A DNA stretch of 64,000 nt. Source: Skeletonema tropicum. Its lineage: Eukaryota > Bacillariophyta > Thalassiosirophyceae > Thalassiosirales > Thalassiosiraceae. The notes under the pieces are model-generated. The model had not been told where the DNA came from, searched no databases, and saw nothing but the letters and a program-made list of their open reading frames with translations. The stretch is taken from contig CM074142.1 in the NCBI GenBank assembly GCA_037178625.1, forward strand, positions 1,612,001-1,676,000, in the 5' to 3' direction. Made by a program: the position numbers and the translations under genes. Each line of letters starts with the position of its first letter. The first letter of the stretch is position 1. This document shows positions 21,620 to 30,946 of this stretch, piece after piece.

Positions 21620-23503
21620 CTAACATACGTAGGAATTCGAAACTTGAACGGCTATCCGAAAATCCGTGAAAACAGCTGTAGCTAGTTCGGATGAAGTCTG
21701 AACAAGCTGTTCCCACATTGGTGGCACCGATGCGTTCTGCATATAGGGTACGGTACTAAAATTGTCATCGAAAACCACATGATATGCTGGTGATACTAGA
21801 CCTGTAACCGGATTGAATACCAATGCAACTGAACCCGCATGAATCGGTGAATGCCCAAGATACACGCCGCATCTTGATCGTGGCTCCCACTTTGGAACTT
21901 TACCTCCAGCTGAATGCGCCCTCGAGTCTAAAACAAATACCGGACAGAATAAAGTGTGAAAGGTCTTCACTGGAACGTTTTCCATCGATACTCCGTGAAG
22001 CTTAGCTTCTGGAGTGAGTCCATCCTCGTCAAGATGGAGCACATTGTGACGATCAGCTGCTGCTTTCATTGCAAATGGCCAAAGATAAGTAGAGATCATT
22101 TCAGGCCACATCCGCATTCCATGCAGCAATAGCGTTCGAGCAGTCAAAGTCAAATATTTGTTCTTTGCTTCAATCTTTCCATTTTGTGAATGATGGCCGA
22201 CACCACAAAATGTAATCGCTTGCTGGTGCAAATTGCAATCGTCTAACCAAGCCTTATCGGCAAATCTTCCATTATCACAGCGGTATGACTTAACTTTCCT
22301 ACCCGCAATAGTGAAGATCTTTTCAAATGCTTTCTTCGCTGTAAGCGTATCCTCCGTGGTGAAAGACTTCATGATATGCACATAGACGTAATCTGATACA
22401 TGATCCACGAAAGTTGTCGCACCCCAAATACGCTCACTCGTAAGCTTCCCACTCATTTGTGGAACCAGTCCAGGTTGTGCACTCACAATCTGATCTGCAG
22501 ACACGCCATCTCCTGGTAGTACCTCAGTTTTCTTCTTGATGCTCCCACCTCCACCTTTGTGTCGCCACGGGCGGCGTCTAGCGTTGCCAAACAAGCATTC
22601 TAGGCACTTCGGCGGAGCTTTCTCACATTGTAGTAGAGACTTCGGAAGAACTCCAATCTTAGCAAGACGAAAAAGATGCTTGAAATCCAAGTGATATAGG
22701 CGATGATGCCATCCTAACAGCTCCTGTTGAATCGGAGTAAGTTGCTGTGGACGGGCTAAGGCTTGCGCCTCTTTCTGCGAAACACCTACTCCAACTTCAT
22801 TCCTGTAGTCAAGAGGGGAGCCAGGTATGTTCTCAAACGAAGGCTGGAGTTGTGAAACAAGAGTCGAGTCATGGACGGCAATCCGAGTTCCATCCTTGCG
22901 ACGAATAAGATGATTCTTGCCCGATGCATCTTCTCCCTCGTAAACCACGCTATCCGTTTTCAAAGTATCACCCTCCATACGTTTGTAAAGTAGGTTTTCT
23001 CCAAGTTTAAAAGGATATTTCGATTGTTCTTCCGGTGACTTGTTGGAGGAACAAGGTAGACAATAATCTGAAGAATACGGCGGCTTGTACCAAGACTCAC
23101 GCTGATCTGGAATCTGGTCCACCACTCCAACTTCTCCCTCGTCGTCCTCAACGAAATTAGTCGGTTGTACAGTATACGCAGTTGTAAAAGCGTGACGAAC
23201 AGTACTATCGTAAAAACGTGACACCCGCGTACAAAATGCCTCGAAATAAGAATTGCCCTGATAGAGAATCAACTCTGGGAGTTGTGACTCCGACTTGTGC
23301 AGAAAGTTCAACCTGTGCTTCTGATTATCCCAAACTAACTCTGTGCGAGCACCACTAGTCCGAGACCAAGTGCCATCGATTGCAAGAGGATTGTTAGTAG
23401 GATCCGTATCATTGAAGAAATTTGACAGCGCTACAACTCCAAGAATGTTGTAGGGTGTATGCGGATCATAGAATGCACACATCACTTGAGTGACTTGCCC
23501 CAC
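21620..23503 (-). CDS. Ty1/copia polyprotein, integrase part (5'-truncated)
   Basis: About 627 residues, starting inside the protease region (YDPHTPYNILGVVALSNFFN) with no ATG; gag and the protease active site are missing. The GAG-pre-integrase zinc motif is present (WHHRLYHLDF..CLECLFG). Integrase core: DGVSADQIVSAQPG, FVDHVSDYVYVH, YRCDNGRF and the Glu of NGKIEAKNK, giving a D-D-E set. The frame ends shortly after ..WEQLVQTSSELAT where the nested element interrupts the polyprotein. No 5' LTR was recognised beyond 23503, so the copia element is incomplete at its 5' end. Confidence 0.85.
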   Translation of the reverse strand: MGQVTQVMCAFYDPHTPYNILGVVALSNFFNDTDPTNNPLAIDGTWSRTSGARTELVWDNQKHRLNFLHKSESQLPELILYQGNSYFEAFCTRVSRFYDSTVRHAFTTAYTVQPTNFVEDDEGEVGVVDQIPDQRESWYKPPYSSDYCLPCSSNKSPEEQSKYPFKLGENLLYKRMEGDTLKTDSVVYEGEDASGKNHLIRRKDGTRIAVHDSTLVSQLQPSFENIPGSPLDYRNEVGVGVSQKEAQALARPQQLTPIQQELLGWHHRLYHLDFKHLFRLAKIGVLPKSLLQCEKAPPKCLECLFGNARRRPWRHKGGGGSIKKKTEVLPGDGVSADQIVSAQPGLVPQMSGKLTSERIWGATTFVDHVSDYVYVHIMKSFTTEDTLTAKKAFEKIFTIAGRKVKSYRCDNGRFADKAWLDDCNLHQQAITFCGVGHHSQNGKIEAKNKYLTLTARTLLLHGMRMWPEMISTYLWPFAMKAAADRHNVLHLDEDGLTPEAKLHGVSMENVPVKTFHTLFCPVFVLDSRAHSAGGKVPKWEPRSRCGVYLGHSPIHAGSVALVFNPVTGLVSPAYHVVFDDNFSTVPYMQNASVPPMWEQLVQTSSELATAVFTDFRIAVQVSNSYVC

Positions 23504-23906
23504 GGCTGACCTCGTGTCAAGCTTCGTCTTGAGCTTGAGTTAAAGAAGTAGAGTTTCGTCGAGCAAAGCAGAGATTGCCCATTTGGTTTGATATCTTCAA
23601 AGGAATAAGAAGAAGACAACGGAGAAGAATCCAAACGTGATGTTGTTATTGAGAGATGTCCTCATATCTTTCCAAGCACTGCGGCCAGCGGCCAGTTGTG
23701 TGGTGAATTCCTTCGTTCATTACCAAAAGAGAGATCAACGTGAGTGTCTATTCTTGTGCTTTCACACAAGAGCGGCGTGGAGCTTGGAAGACAAAAAATT
23801 GAGATGATACTGAAGAACAGCAGTATTGCTCGACAAGGAAAAGATGCCATCCACTTCCATAACACTAAACGAATCATGTAAATTTCGTAATCTCACTAAT
23901 ATACAG
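23504..23906. other. Copia 5' flank, no gene seen
   Basis: Stop codons appear directly upstream of the integrase frame, and no LTR, primer-binding site or gag was recognised. Only short frames without domain character. Confidence 0.5.
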
Positions 23907-24026
23907 GTGACAATCTTCATATTCGAATCTATCGACTTCTTCTCATCATTGCTGCTGTATCACCTCCATCGGAAGAGGGGTTGTTCGGAGTACTTCTACT
24001 TATATAATAGCGAGGATCAGATCGAT

Positions 24027-24095
24027 AAATAAATACAAAATTAATCAGATTAGATATCTACACGAGTATAATCTGGACCTGCTTAGGTACAATGT
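24027..24095 (-). mobile_element. Solo 3' tail of the LINE-like family
   Basis: Read on the minus strand, this about 69-bp piece (TTGTACCTAAGCAGGTCC.. through TAGATATCTAATCTGATTAA to TATTTATTTAT) matches the 3' end of the LINE-like element at 51622-51690. It replaces part of the first array unit and looks like a severely 5'-truncated insertion. Confidence 0.7.
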
Positions 24096-24364
24096 TGATT
24101 GTTATTCATCAGATGTTGTTGTTGTTGTTGTTGCTGCTGCTGTTGACTCGTTTGATAATTATAATTATTTGGTTTCACATCAACGCTGTGTAGTTGTGGA
24201 GAGGAGCGCGAGACATTATTTGGAGAACTGCCGGCCATATCCATATCACTTTTATCATTTCGCTGCGGGTGCGGGCTTTTGGTTGTTGCAGTTGTCGCAA
24301 CCGTGTGATCGAGAAGAGCCTGAGCCTGAGATGAGTAGGACGAACATGTTGTCGGCGGATGCAT
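24083..24364 (-). pseudogene. Array ORF, unit 1 (truncated by LINE tail)
   Basis: Same beginning as the 142-residue array ORF (MHPPTTCSSYSS..) through the glutamine run, but the C-terminal part is replaced because a short LINE-like 3' tail occupies 24027-24095. The frame ends after 93 residues. Confidence 0.4.
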
Positions 24365-24530
24365 TGCAATAATTTGTGCGTGTTGACAAGAAGGGTTTAT
24401 CTAGAGATCAGCGCAGTGAATGAACAATGCACAATGCAATGCTAAAATGGCGAACTCGATGGGCCTGCGTGTAGGTATATGAGTAGGTCGATTGCCAGGG
24501 AATGGAGGGTGACAATCTTCATATTCGAAT

Positions 24531-24959
24531 CTATCGACTTCTTCTCATCATTGCTGCTGTATCACCTCCATCGGAAGAGGAGTTGTTCGAAGTACTTCTA
24601 CTTATATAATAGCGAGGATCAGATTGCATGGTGAGACAAACGTTATGAATTTCACCCTTGATGATTTTTGTAGCATTGCGTGATATATAATGATGATTGT
24701 TATTCGTCAGATGTTGTTGTTGTTGTTGCTGCTGCTGTTGACTCGTTTGATAATTATAATTATTTGGTTTCACATCAACGCTGTGTAGTTGTGGAGAGGA
24801 GCGCGAGACATTATTTGGAGAACTGCCGGCCATATCCATATCACTTTTATCATTTCGCTGCGGGTGCGGGCTTTTGGTTGTTGCAGTTGTCGCAACCGTG
24901 TGATCGAGAAGAGCCGGAGCCTGAGATGAGTAGGACGAACATGTTGTCGGCGGATGCAT
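24531..24959 (-). CDS. Polyglutamine array ORF, unit 2
   Basis: 142 residues from an ATG: Ser/Thr-rich N-terminus (MHPPTTCSSYSSQAPALLDH), a central SDMDMAGSSPNNVSRSSPQL segment, a run of nine to ten glutamines, Asn/His-rich sequence (LTNNNHHYISRNATK), then a Ser/Asn/Asp-rich end ..SSSDGGDTAAMMRRSR. Low-complexity Q/N/S-rich composition is typical of transcription-factor or RNA-binding protein linkers, but no DNA-binding domain is present. The frame does not run through to the next unit (595 is not a multiple of 3). It may be one exon of an amplified gene or a non-coding repeat that happens to be open. Confidence 0.4.
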   Translation of the reverse strand: MHPPTTCSSYSSQAPALLDHTVATTATTKSPHPQRNDKSDMDMAGSSPNNVSRSSPQLHSVDVKPNNYNYQTSQQQQQQQQQHLTNNNHHYISRNATKIIKGEIHNVCLTMQSDPRYYISRSTSNNSSSDGGDTAAMMRRSR

Positions 24960-25125
24960 TGCAATAATTTGTGCGTGTTGACAAGAAGGGTTTATCTAGA
25001 GATCAGCGCAGTGAATGAACAATGCACAATGCAATGCTAAAATGGCGAACTCGATGGGCCTGCGTGTAGGTATATGAGTAGGTCGATTGCCAGGGAATGG
25101 AGGGTGACAATCTTCATATTCGAAT

Positions 25126-25554
25126 CTATCGACTTCTTCTCATCATTGCTGCTGTATCACCTCCATCGGAAGAGGAGTTGTTCGAAGTACTTCTACTTAT
25201 ATAATAGCGAGGATCAGATTGCATGGTGAGACAAACGTTATGAATTTCACCCTTGATGATTTTTGTAGCATTGCGTGATATATAATGATGATTGTTATTC
25301 GTCAGATGTTGTTGTTGTTGTTGCTGCTGCTGTTGACTCGTTTGATAATTATAATTATTTGGTTTCACATCAACGCTGTGTAGTTGTGGAGAGGAGCGCG
25401 AGACATTATTTGGAGAACTGCCGGCCATATCCATATCACTTTTATCATTTCGCTGCGGGTGCGGGCTTTTGGTTGTTGCAGTTGTCGCAACCGTGTGATC
25501 GAGAAGAGCCTGAGCCTGAGATGAGTAGGACGAACATGTTGTCGGCGGATGCAT
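25126..25554 (-). CDS. Polyglutamine array ORF, unit 3
   Basis: Identical frame and length (142 residues) to the unit 2 ORF except for single substitutions such as QAQALL for QAPALL near the N-terminus. Confidence 0.4.
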   Translation of the reverse strand: MHPPTTCSSYSSQAQALLDHTVATTATTKSPHPQRNDKSDMDMAGSSPNNVSRSSPQLHSVDVKPNNYNYQTSQQQQQQQQQHLTNNNHHYISRNATKIIKGEIHNVCLTMQSDPRYYISRSTSNNSSSDGGDTAAMMRRSR

Positions 25555-25720
25555 TGCAATAATTTGTGCGTGTTGACAAGAAGGGTTTATCTAGAGATCA
25601 GCGCAGTGAATGAACAATGCACAATGCAATGCTAAAATGGCGAACTCGATGGGCCTGCGTGTAGGTATATGAGTAGGTCGATTGCCAGGGAATGGAGGGT
25701 GACAATCTTCATATTCGAAT

Positions 25721-26146
25721 CTATCGACTTCTTCTCATCATTGCTGCTGTATCACCTCCATCGGAAGAGGAGTTGTTCGAAGTACTTCTACTTATATAAT
25801 AGCGAGGATCAGATTGCATGGTGAGACAAACGTTATGAATTTCACCCTTGATGATTTTTGTAGCATTGCGTGATATATAATGATGATTGTTATTCGTCAG
25901 ATGTTGTTGTTGTTGTTGCTGCTGTTGACTCGTTTGATAATTATAATTATTTGGTTTCACATCAACGCTGTGTAGTTGTGGAGAGGAGCGCGAGACATCA
26001 TTTGGAGAACTGCCGGCCATATCCATATCACTTTTATCATTTCGCTGCGGGTGCGGGCTTTTGGTTGTTGCAGTTGTCGCAACCGTGTGATCGAGAAGAG
26101 CCTGAGCCTGAGATGAGTAGGACGAACATGTTGTCGGCGGATGCAT
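25721..26146 (-). CDS. Polyglutamine array ORF, unit 4
   Basis: 141 residues; one glutamine codon fewer than its neighbours and Asp in place of Asn in the SSPNDVSRSS segment. The in-frame length change is what replication slippage in a CAG/CAA run would give. Confidence 0.4.
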   Translation of the reverse strand: MHPPTTCSSYSSQAQALLDHTVATTATTKSPHPQRNDKSDMDMAGSSPNDVSRSSPQLHSVDVKPNNYNYQTSQQQQQQQQHLTNNNHHYISRNATKIIKGEIHNVCLTMQSDPRYYISRSTSNNSSSDGGDTAAMMRRSR

Positions 26147-26312
26147 TGCAATAATTTGTGCGTGTTGACAAGAAGGGTTTATCTAGAGATCAGCGCAGTG
26201 AATGAACAATGCACAATGCAATGCTAAAATGGCGAACTCGATGGGCCTGCGTGTAGGTATATGAGTAGGTCGATTGCCAGGGAATGGAGGGTGACAATCT
26301 TCATATTCGAAT

Positions 26313-26741
26313 CTATCGACTTCTTCTCATCATTGCTGCTGTATCACCTCCATCGGAAGAGGAGTTGTTCGAAGTACTTCTACTTATATAATAGCGAGGA
26401 TCAGATTGCATGGTGAGACAAACGTTATGAATTTCACCCTTGATGATTTTTGTAGCATTGCGTGATATATAATGATGATTGTTATTCGTCAGATGTTGTT
26501 GTTGTTGTTGCTGCTGCTGTTGACTCGTTTGATAATTATAATTATTTGGTTTCACATCAACGCTGTGTAGTTGTGGAGAGGAGCGCGAGACATCATTTGG
26601 AGAACTGCCGGCCATATCCATATCACTTTTATCATTTCGCTGCGGGTGCGGGCTTTTGGTTGTTGCAGTTGTCGCAACCGTGTGATCGAGAAGAGCCTGA
26701 GCCTGAGATGAGTAGGACGAACATGTTGTCGGCGGATGCAT
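26313..26741 (-). CDS. Polyglutamine array ORF, unit 5
   Basis: 142 residues. It shares the SSPNDVSRSS variant with unit 4, so these two units form a subgroup within the array. Confidence 0.4.
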   Translation of the reverse strand: MHPPTTCSSYSSQAQALLDHTVATTATTKSPHPQRNDKSDMDMAGSSPNDVSRSSPQLHSVDVKPNNYNYQTSQQQQQQQQQHLTNNNHHYISRNATKIIKGEIHNVCLTMQSDPRYYISRSTSNNSSSDGGDTAAMMRRSR

Positions 26742-26907
26742 TGCAATAATTTGTGCGTGTTGACAAGAAGGGTTTATCTAGAGATCAGCGCAGTGAATGA
26801 ACAATGCACAATGCAATGCTAAAATGGCGAACTCGATGGGCCTGCGTGTAGGTATATGAGTAGGTCGATTGCCAGGGAATGGAGGGTGACAATCTTCATA
26901 TTCGAAT

Positions 26908-27336
26908 CTATCGACTTCTTCTCATCATTGCTGCTGTATCACCTCCATCGGAAGAGGAGTTGTTCGAAGTACTTCTACTTATATAATAGCGAGGATCAGA
27001 TTGCATGGTGAGACAAACGTTATGAATTTCACCCTTGATGATTTTTGTAGCATTGCGTGATATATAATGATGATTGTTATTCGTCAGATGTTGTTGTTGT
27101 TGTTGCTGCTGCTGTTGACTCGTTTGATAATTATAATTATTTGGTTTCACATCAACGCTGTGTAGTTGTGGAGAGGAGCGCGAGACATTATTTGGAGAAC
27201 TGCCGGCCATATCCATATCACTTTTATCATTTCGCTGCGGGTGCGGGCTTTTGGTTGTTGCAGTTGTCGCAACCGTGTGATCGAGAAGAGCCGGAGCCTG
27301 AGATGAGTAGGACGAACATGTTGTCGGCGGATGCAT
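26908..27336 (-). CDS. Polyglutamine array ORF, unit 6
   Basis: 142 residues. It carries the QAPALL and SSPNNVSRSS variants also found in unit 2, suggesting higher-order duplication or conversion between non-adjacent units. Confidence 0.4.
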   Translation of the reverse strand: MHPPTTCSSYSSQAPALLDHTVATTATTKSPHPQRNDKSDMDMAGSSPNNVSRSSPQLHSVDVKPNNYNYQTSQQQQQQQQQHLTNNNHHYISRNATKIIKGEIHNVCLTMQSDPRYYISRSTSNNSSSDGGDTAAMMRRSR

Positions 27337-27573
27337 TGCAATAATTTGTGCGTGTTGACAAGAAGGGTTTATCTAGAGATCAGCGCAGTGAATGAACAAT
27401 GCACAATGCAATGCTAAAATGGCGAACTCGATGGGCCTGCGTGTAGGTATATAAGTAGGTCGATTGCCAGGGAATGGAGGGTGACAATCTTCATATTCGA
27501 ATCTATCGACTTCTTCTCATCATTGCTGCTGTATCACCTCCATCGGAAGAGGAGTTGTTCGAAGTACTTCTAC

Positions 27574-27924
27574 TTATATATAATAGCGAGGATCAGATCG
27601 CATGGTGAGACAAACGTTATGAATTTCACCCTTGATGATTTTTGTAGCATTGCGTGATATATAATGATGATTGTTATTCGTCAGATGTTGTTGTTGTTGT
27701 TGCTGCTGCTGTTGACTCGTTTGATAATTATTTGGTTTCACATCAACGCTGTGTAGTTGTGGAGAGGAGCGCGAGACATTATTTGGAGAACTGCCGGCCA
27801 TATCCATATCACTTTTATCATTTCGCTGCGGTGTGCGGGCTTTTGGTTGTTGCAGTTGTCGCAACCGTGTGATCGAGAAGAGCCTGAGATGAGTAGGACG
27901 AACATGTGTTGTCGGCGGATGCAT
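27574..27924 (-). pseudogene. Polyglutamine array ORF, unit 7 (indels)
   Basis: 116 residues, with N-terminal and C-terminal frame changes relative to the intact units because of several single-base insertions and deletions and a 6-bp loss at YNYQ (now NYQ). The clustering of indels next to the assembly gap may reflect low-quality consensus rather than real decay. Confidence 0.4.
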
Positions 27925-28299
27925 TGCAATAATTTGTGCGTACTGTTGACAAGAGGGTTTATTCTAGAGATCAGCGCAGTGAATGACAATGCACATGCAC
28001 TATGCTAAATGGCGAACTCGATGGTCCTGCGTTGTATGGGTATTATGAGTAGGTCGATTGCCAGGGAATGGAGGGTGACAATCTTCATATTCGAATCTAT
28101 CGACTTCTTCTCAGCATCCCATTGCTGCTGTATCACCTCCATCGGAGAGGAGTTGTTCGAAAGAAGTACTTCTACTTATATAATAGCGAGGATCAGATCG
28201 CATGGTGAGGGACAACGTTATGAATTTCACCCTTGATGATTTTTGTAGCATTGCGTGACTTATATAATGATGATTGTTATTCGTCAGATGTTGTTGTTG

Positions 28300-28799
28300 N
28301 NNNNNNNNNNNNNNNNNNNNNNNNNNNNNNNNNNNNNNNNNNNNNNNNNNNNNNNNNNNNNNNNNNNNNNNNNNNNNNNNNNNNNNNNNNNNNNNNNNNN
28401 NNNNNNNNNNNNNNNNNNNNNNNNNNNNNNNNNNNNNNNNNNNNNNNNNNNNNNNNNNNNNNNNNNNNNNNNNNNNNNNNNNNNNNNNNNNNNNNNNNNN
28501 NNNNNNNNNNNNNNNNNNNNNNNNNNNNNNNNNNNNNNNNNNNNNNNNNNNNNNNNNNNNNNNNNNNNNNNNNNNNNNNNNNNNNNNNNNNNNNNNNNNN
28601 NNNNNNNNNNNNNNNNNNNNNNNNNNNNNNNNNNNNNNNNNNNNNNNNNNNNNNNNNNNNNNNNNNNNNNNNNNNNNNNNNNNNNNNNNNNNNNNNNNNN
28701 NNNNNNNNNNNNNNNNNNNNNNNNNNNNNNNNNNNNNNNNNNNNNNNNNNNNNNNNNNNNNNNNNNNNNNNNNNNNNNNNNNNNNNNNNNNNNNNNNNN
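28300..28799. other. Assembly gap (500 N)
   Basis: A run of exactly 500 N between the 595-bp array and the P/T-rich repeat gene; the length is probably a placeholder. Both flanks are tandem repeats, which explains the break. Confidence 0.95.
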
Positions 28800-29581
28800 A
28801 TACTGTTGGTGCTGAAGTTGGCTCGCTTGTTGTGGGAGCTGAAGATGGAGATACAGATGGTGCTGAAGTTGGCTCGCTTGTTGTGGGAGCTGAAGATGGA
28901 GATACAGTTGGTGCTGAAGTTGGCTCTTTCGTAGGTGCTGCAGTTGAAGGTGCTGAAGTTGGCTCGCTTGTTGTGGGAGCTGAAGATGGAGATACTGCAG
29001 TTGAAGGTGCTGAAGTTGGCTCGCTTGTTGTGGGAGCTGAAGATGGAGATACTGTTGGTGCTGAAGTTGGCTCTTTCGTAGGTGCTGCAGTTGAAGGTGC
29101 TGAAGTTGGCTCGCTTGTTGTGGGAGCTGAAGATGGAGATACAGTTGGTTCTGAAGTTGGCTCTTTCGTAGGTGCTGAAGTTGGCTCGCTTGTTGTGGGA
29201 GCTGAAGATGGAGATACAGTTGGTGCTGAAGTTGGCTCTTTCGTAGGTGCCGCAGTTGAAGGTGCTAAAGTTGGCTCGCTTGTTGTGGGAGCTGGAGATA
29301 CAGTGGTTGAATTTGAGGATGAGTTTGTCGTCGGAGCTGGAGGTATGGTCGGAGCTGGGGCGAGAGTTGTTGTTATTGTTGGGTTTGAGGTTGAGTTTGT
29401 CGTCGGGGCTGGAGATACAGTCGGAGCCGGAGCGGGAGATACTGTAGAGTTTGCAGTGTTTAGTTGTGTTTGTGAGAGTCATTTGACGGACACGTAGGTA
29501 CTGATTCGATGCCACAGCCACGGAGGCGGAGGCGCTCAAGTTGAGCACAAGGAGGAGCGTGGGCGTAGTGGCAAGCTTCAT
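28800..29581 (-). CDS. Secreted Pro/Thr/Ser-rich stalk protein, partial
   Basis: Exon 1 (29581-29494) encodes a signal peptide (MKLATTPTLLLVLNLSASAS..) from an ATG. A 52-nt GT-AG intron (29493-29442) restores the frame of a long repeat read as SPAPAPTVSP, then TSEPTSAP, TKEPTSAPT and VSPSSAPT units that continue into the assembly gap. Without the intron the frame changes to a Cys/Asn-rich nonsense frame. P-T-S-A-P-T stalks link extracellular domains to the surface in many diatom proteins; the domain carried by this one lies in the gap. Probably secreted or wall-bound and O-glycosylated. The 3' end and domain are unknown. Confidence 0.6.
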
Positions 29582-29758
29582 AGCATACTTAGTGTTGGTT
29601 AGCTTGGGAAAAATTATGAGAAGTCAGTAGTGATTCTCAAACGTTAAACCAGCTACTTCCGTGATCCGATTTGTGGTCCGTCGGAGCATTGATCCGGCGT
29701 TGAGTGTTTTCATGTGAAATCGCGGAAATCGCCGAAATTCCCCTGAAAACCCCCACCT

Positions 29759-30576
29759 TTATCCCTTCCCGCCAACTCTACCTACACACTTATCTTTACC
29801 ACTATCTACTTCTTCTTCCTCCCCAAGCACAACCCTCTTACTCTTCCGCACAACGGGAGCGGCGGCACATTTGCCTGTAGTCCTCGCACTCTTCTTAACA
29901 GGAGAGTGGCCAGTAGACTCTGGTCTCACTCTTTCCGTTCGCAATAGCAGCCACCACAACAAGAGCAGCTGCCTTCTTGCCCGTGAGGCTGAAGGACTCA
30001 GAGAGAAGGCATCACAAATTCAGCATACTGCTCATCTGGAACCACGGGAAAGGAATGTCATCGTATGCAGGTTTTTGGCCCTTCCAGAAGAAGCAAAATC
30101 ATGAAGCATGGATACCCTTCTATCAGTGGACTGTTGAGGGTCTCCGAAAACACACACCAAGATCAAGATTTGGATTTTCTAGTGGGATAGTCCTTGTTGA
30201 TGTTGCCATTGTAGCTTTCCAATGCGCAGTTGGTACGGCTAATGTTTCGGAAGACGCCGGTAGACTTGGAATTCAGTTCAGAGAGATTCCAGAGCGACGA
30301 TGTCATCTCTTTTTACCAAACCACTGGTGCCCACTGGTGCTGCATGTACTGCCAAAAGAGGATCATCTTGTTGTAACCTTCATCGCTGTTGAACCATTGA
30401 CGAAGAGGAATCTTGCTTTTCATCTTGCAACTTGATGGTCTTATCACCCGCAGTAGTCTCAATGAGCATTGCCACAACACCGGTCCCTTCGACTCAACAC
30501 TTTTCACATCTTCGATGGGCAAGACAGTCAGTAGGTCAAGCATGCCCGGCTTTATCAAATGAGAGACGACCTCCAA
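29759..30576 (-). pseudogene. Degenerate coding region, possible transposase relic
   Basis: Minus-strand fragments with protein-like composition occur in different frames: one of 87 residues at 30576-30313, then a short segment containing ISRTNCALESYN, then a Lys/Arg-rich end with GEEEEVDSGKDK stopping at 29759. The TNxALExYN pattern is reminiscent of MULE-type transposases. Frame changes and stops indicate decay. Identification is tentative. Confidence 0.25.
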
Positions 30577-30946
30577 CTGTCAACACTTCTGAGCCTGCTA
30601 GCTCGCTTTAATGATATGTAGTGAAGCCAGCATTGAGATGAAGCGGACATGGATAGGGTCGGTCAATGGTGATCAAGATCCAAGAAGAGTGAGAGAGGAG
30701 GTGTGACGCGCCAAATACCACATTACATCATCTTGTGTGCACATGCGTCTGCAATGCTTCTTTCAATTAAATTGTATAAAAAAGACGTACAGACGTTTCG
30801 TCGTGACGATGACTCACACTTCGTACAATACTCAAAAACCGAAGCCACCTCGTTGGAAATGGCGTGTTCTTTGCTGGCCGTAGTTAGTTGGTAATTCACA
30901 ATCTTGCTGGTAGCTTGATCTCAATTGCTACGATACGCCCGCCATC

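Larger units (their letters stand above)
19404..21656. mobile_element. Nested 2.25-kb TIR element inside copia
   Basis: The copia reading frame is broken between the integrase block and the RT block. The insert has imperfect inverted ends: CGGATAATCGC..ATTCCTACGTA at about 19413-19443 and its inverse ending CGGATAGCC at about 21626-21658. It carries two minus-strand ORFs. An imperfect 26-29 bp direct repeat (CGAAAATCC..ACAGCTGT) flanks it at 19375-19403 and 21657-21682. Confidence 0.6.
23907..28299. repeat. About 595-bp tandem array, eight units into a gap
   Basis: Units begin (GTGACAATCTTCATATTCG) at 23907, 24509, 25104, 25699, 26291, 26886, 27481 and 28075, with spacing 602, 595, 595, 592, 595, 595 and 594 bp. 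The central units are almost identical. The last two carry many single-base indels, and the array then enters a run of N, so its true length is unknown. The 592-bp unit differs by one CAG-type codon in a glutamine run. Confidence 0.92.

Noticed and set aside
28274..29497. 407-residue plus-strand Gly/Val/Glu-rich frame (VGAEVGSLVVGAEDGDT repeats)
   Set aside because: It is the antisense shadow of the P-T-S-A-P-T repeat and includes 500 unknown bases; it lacks a start and a signal peptide.
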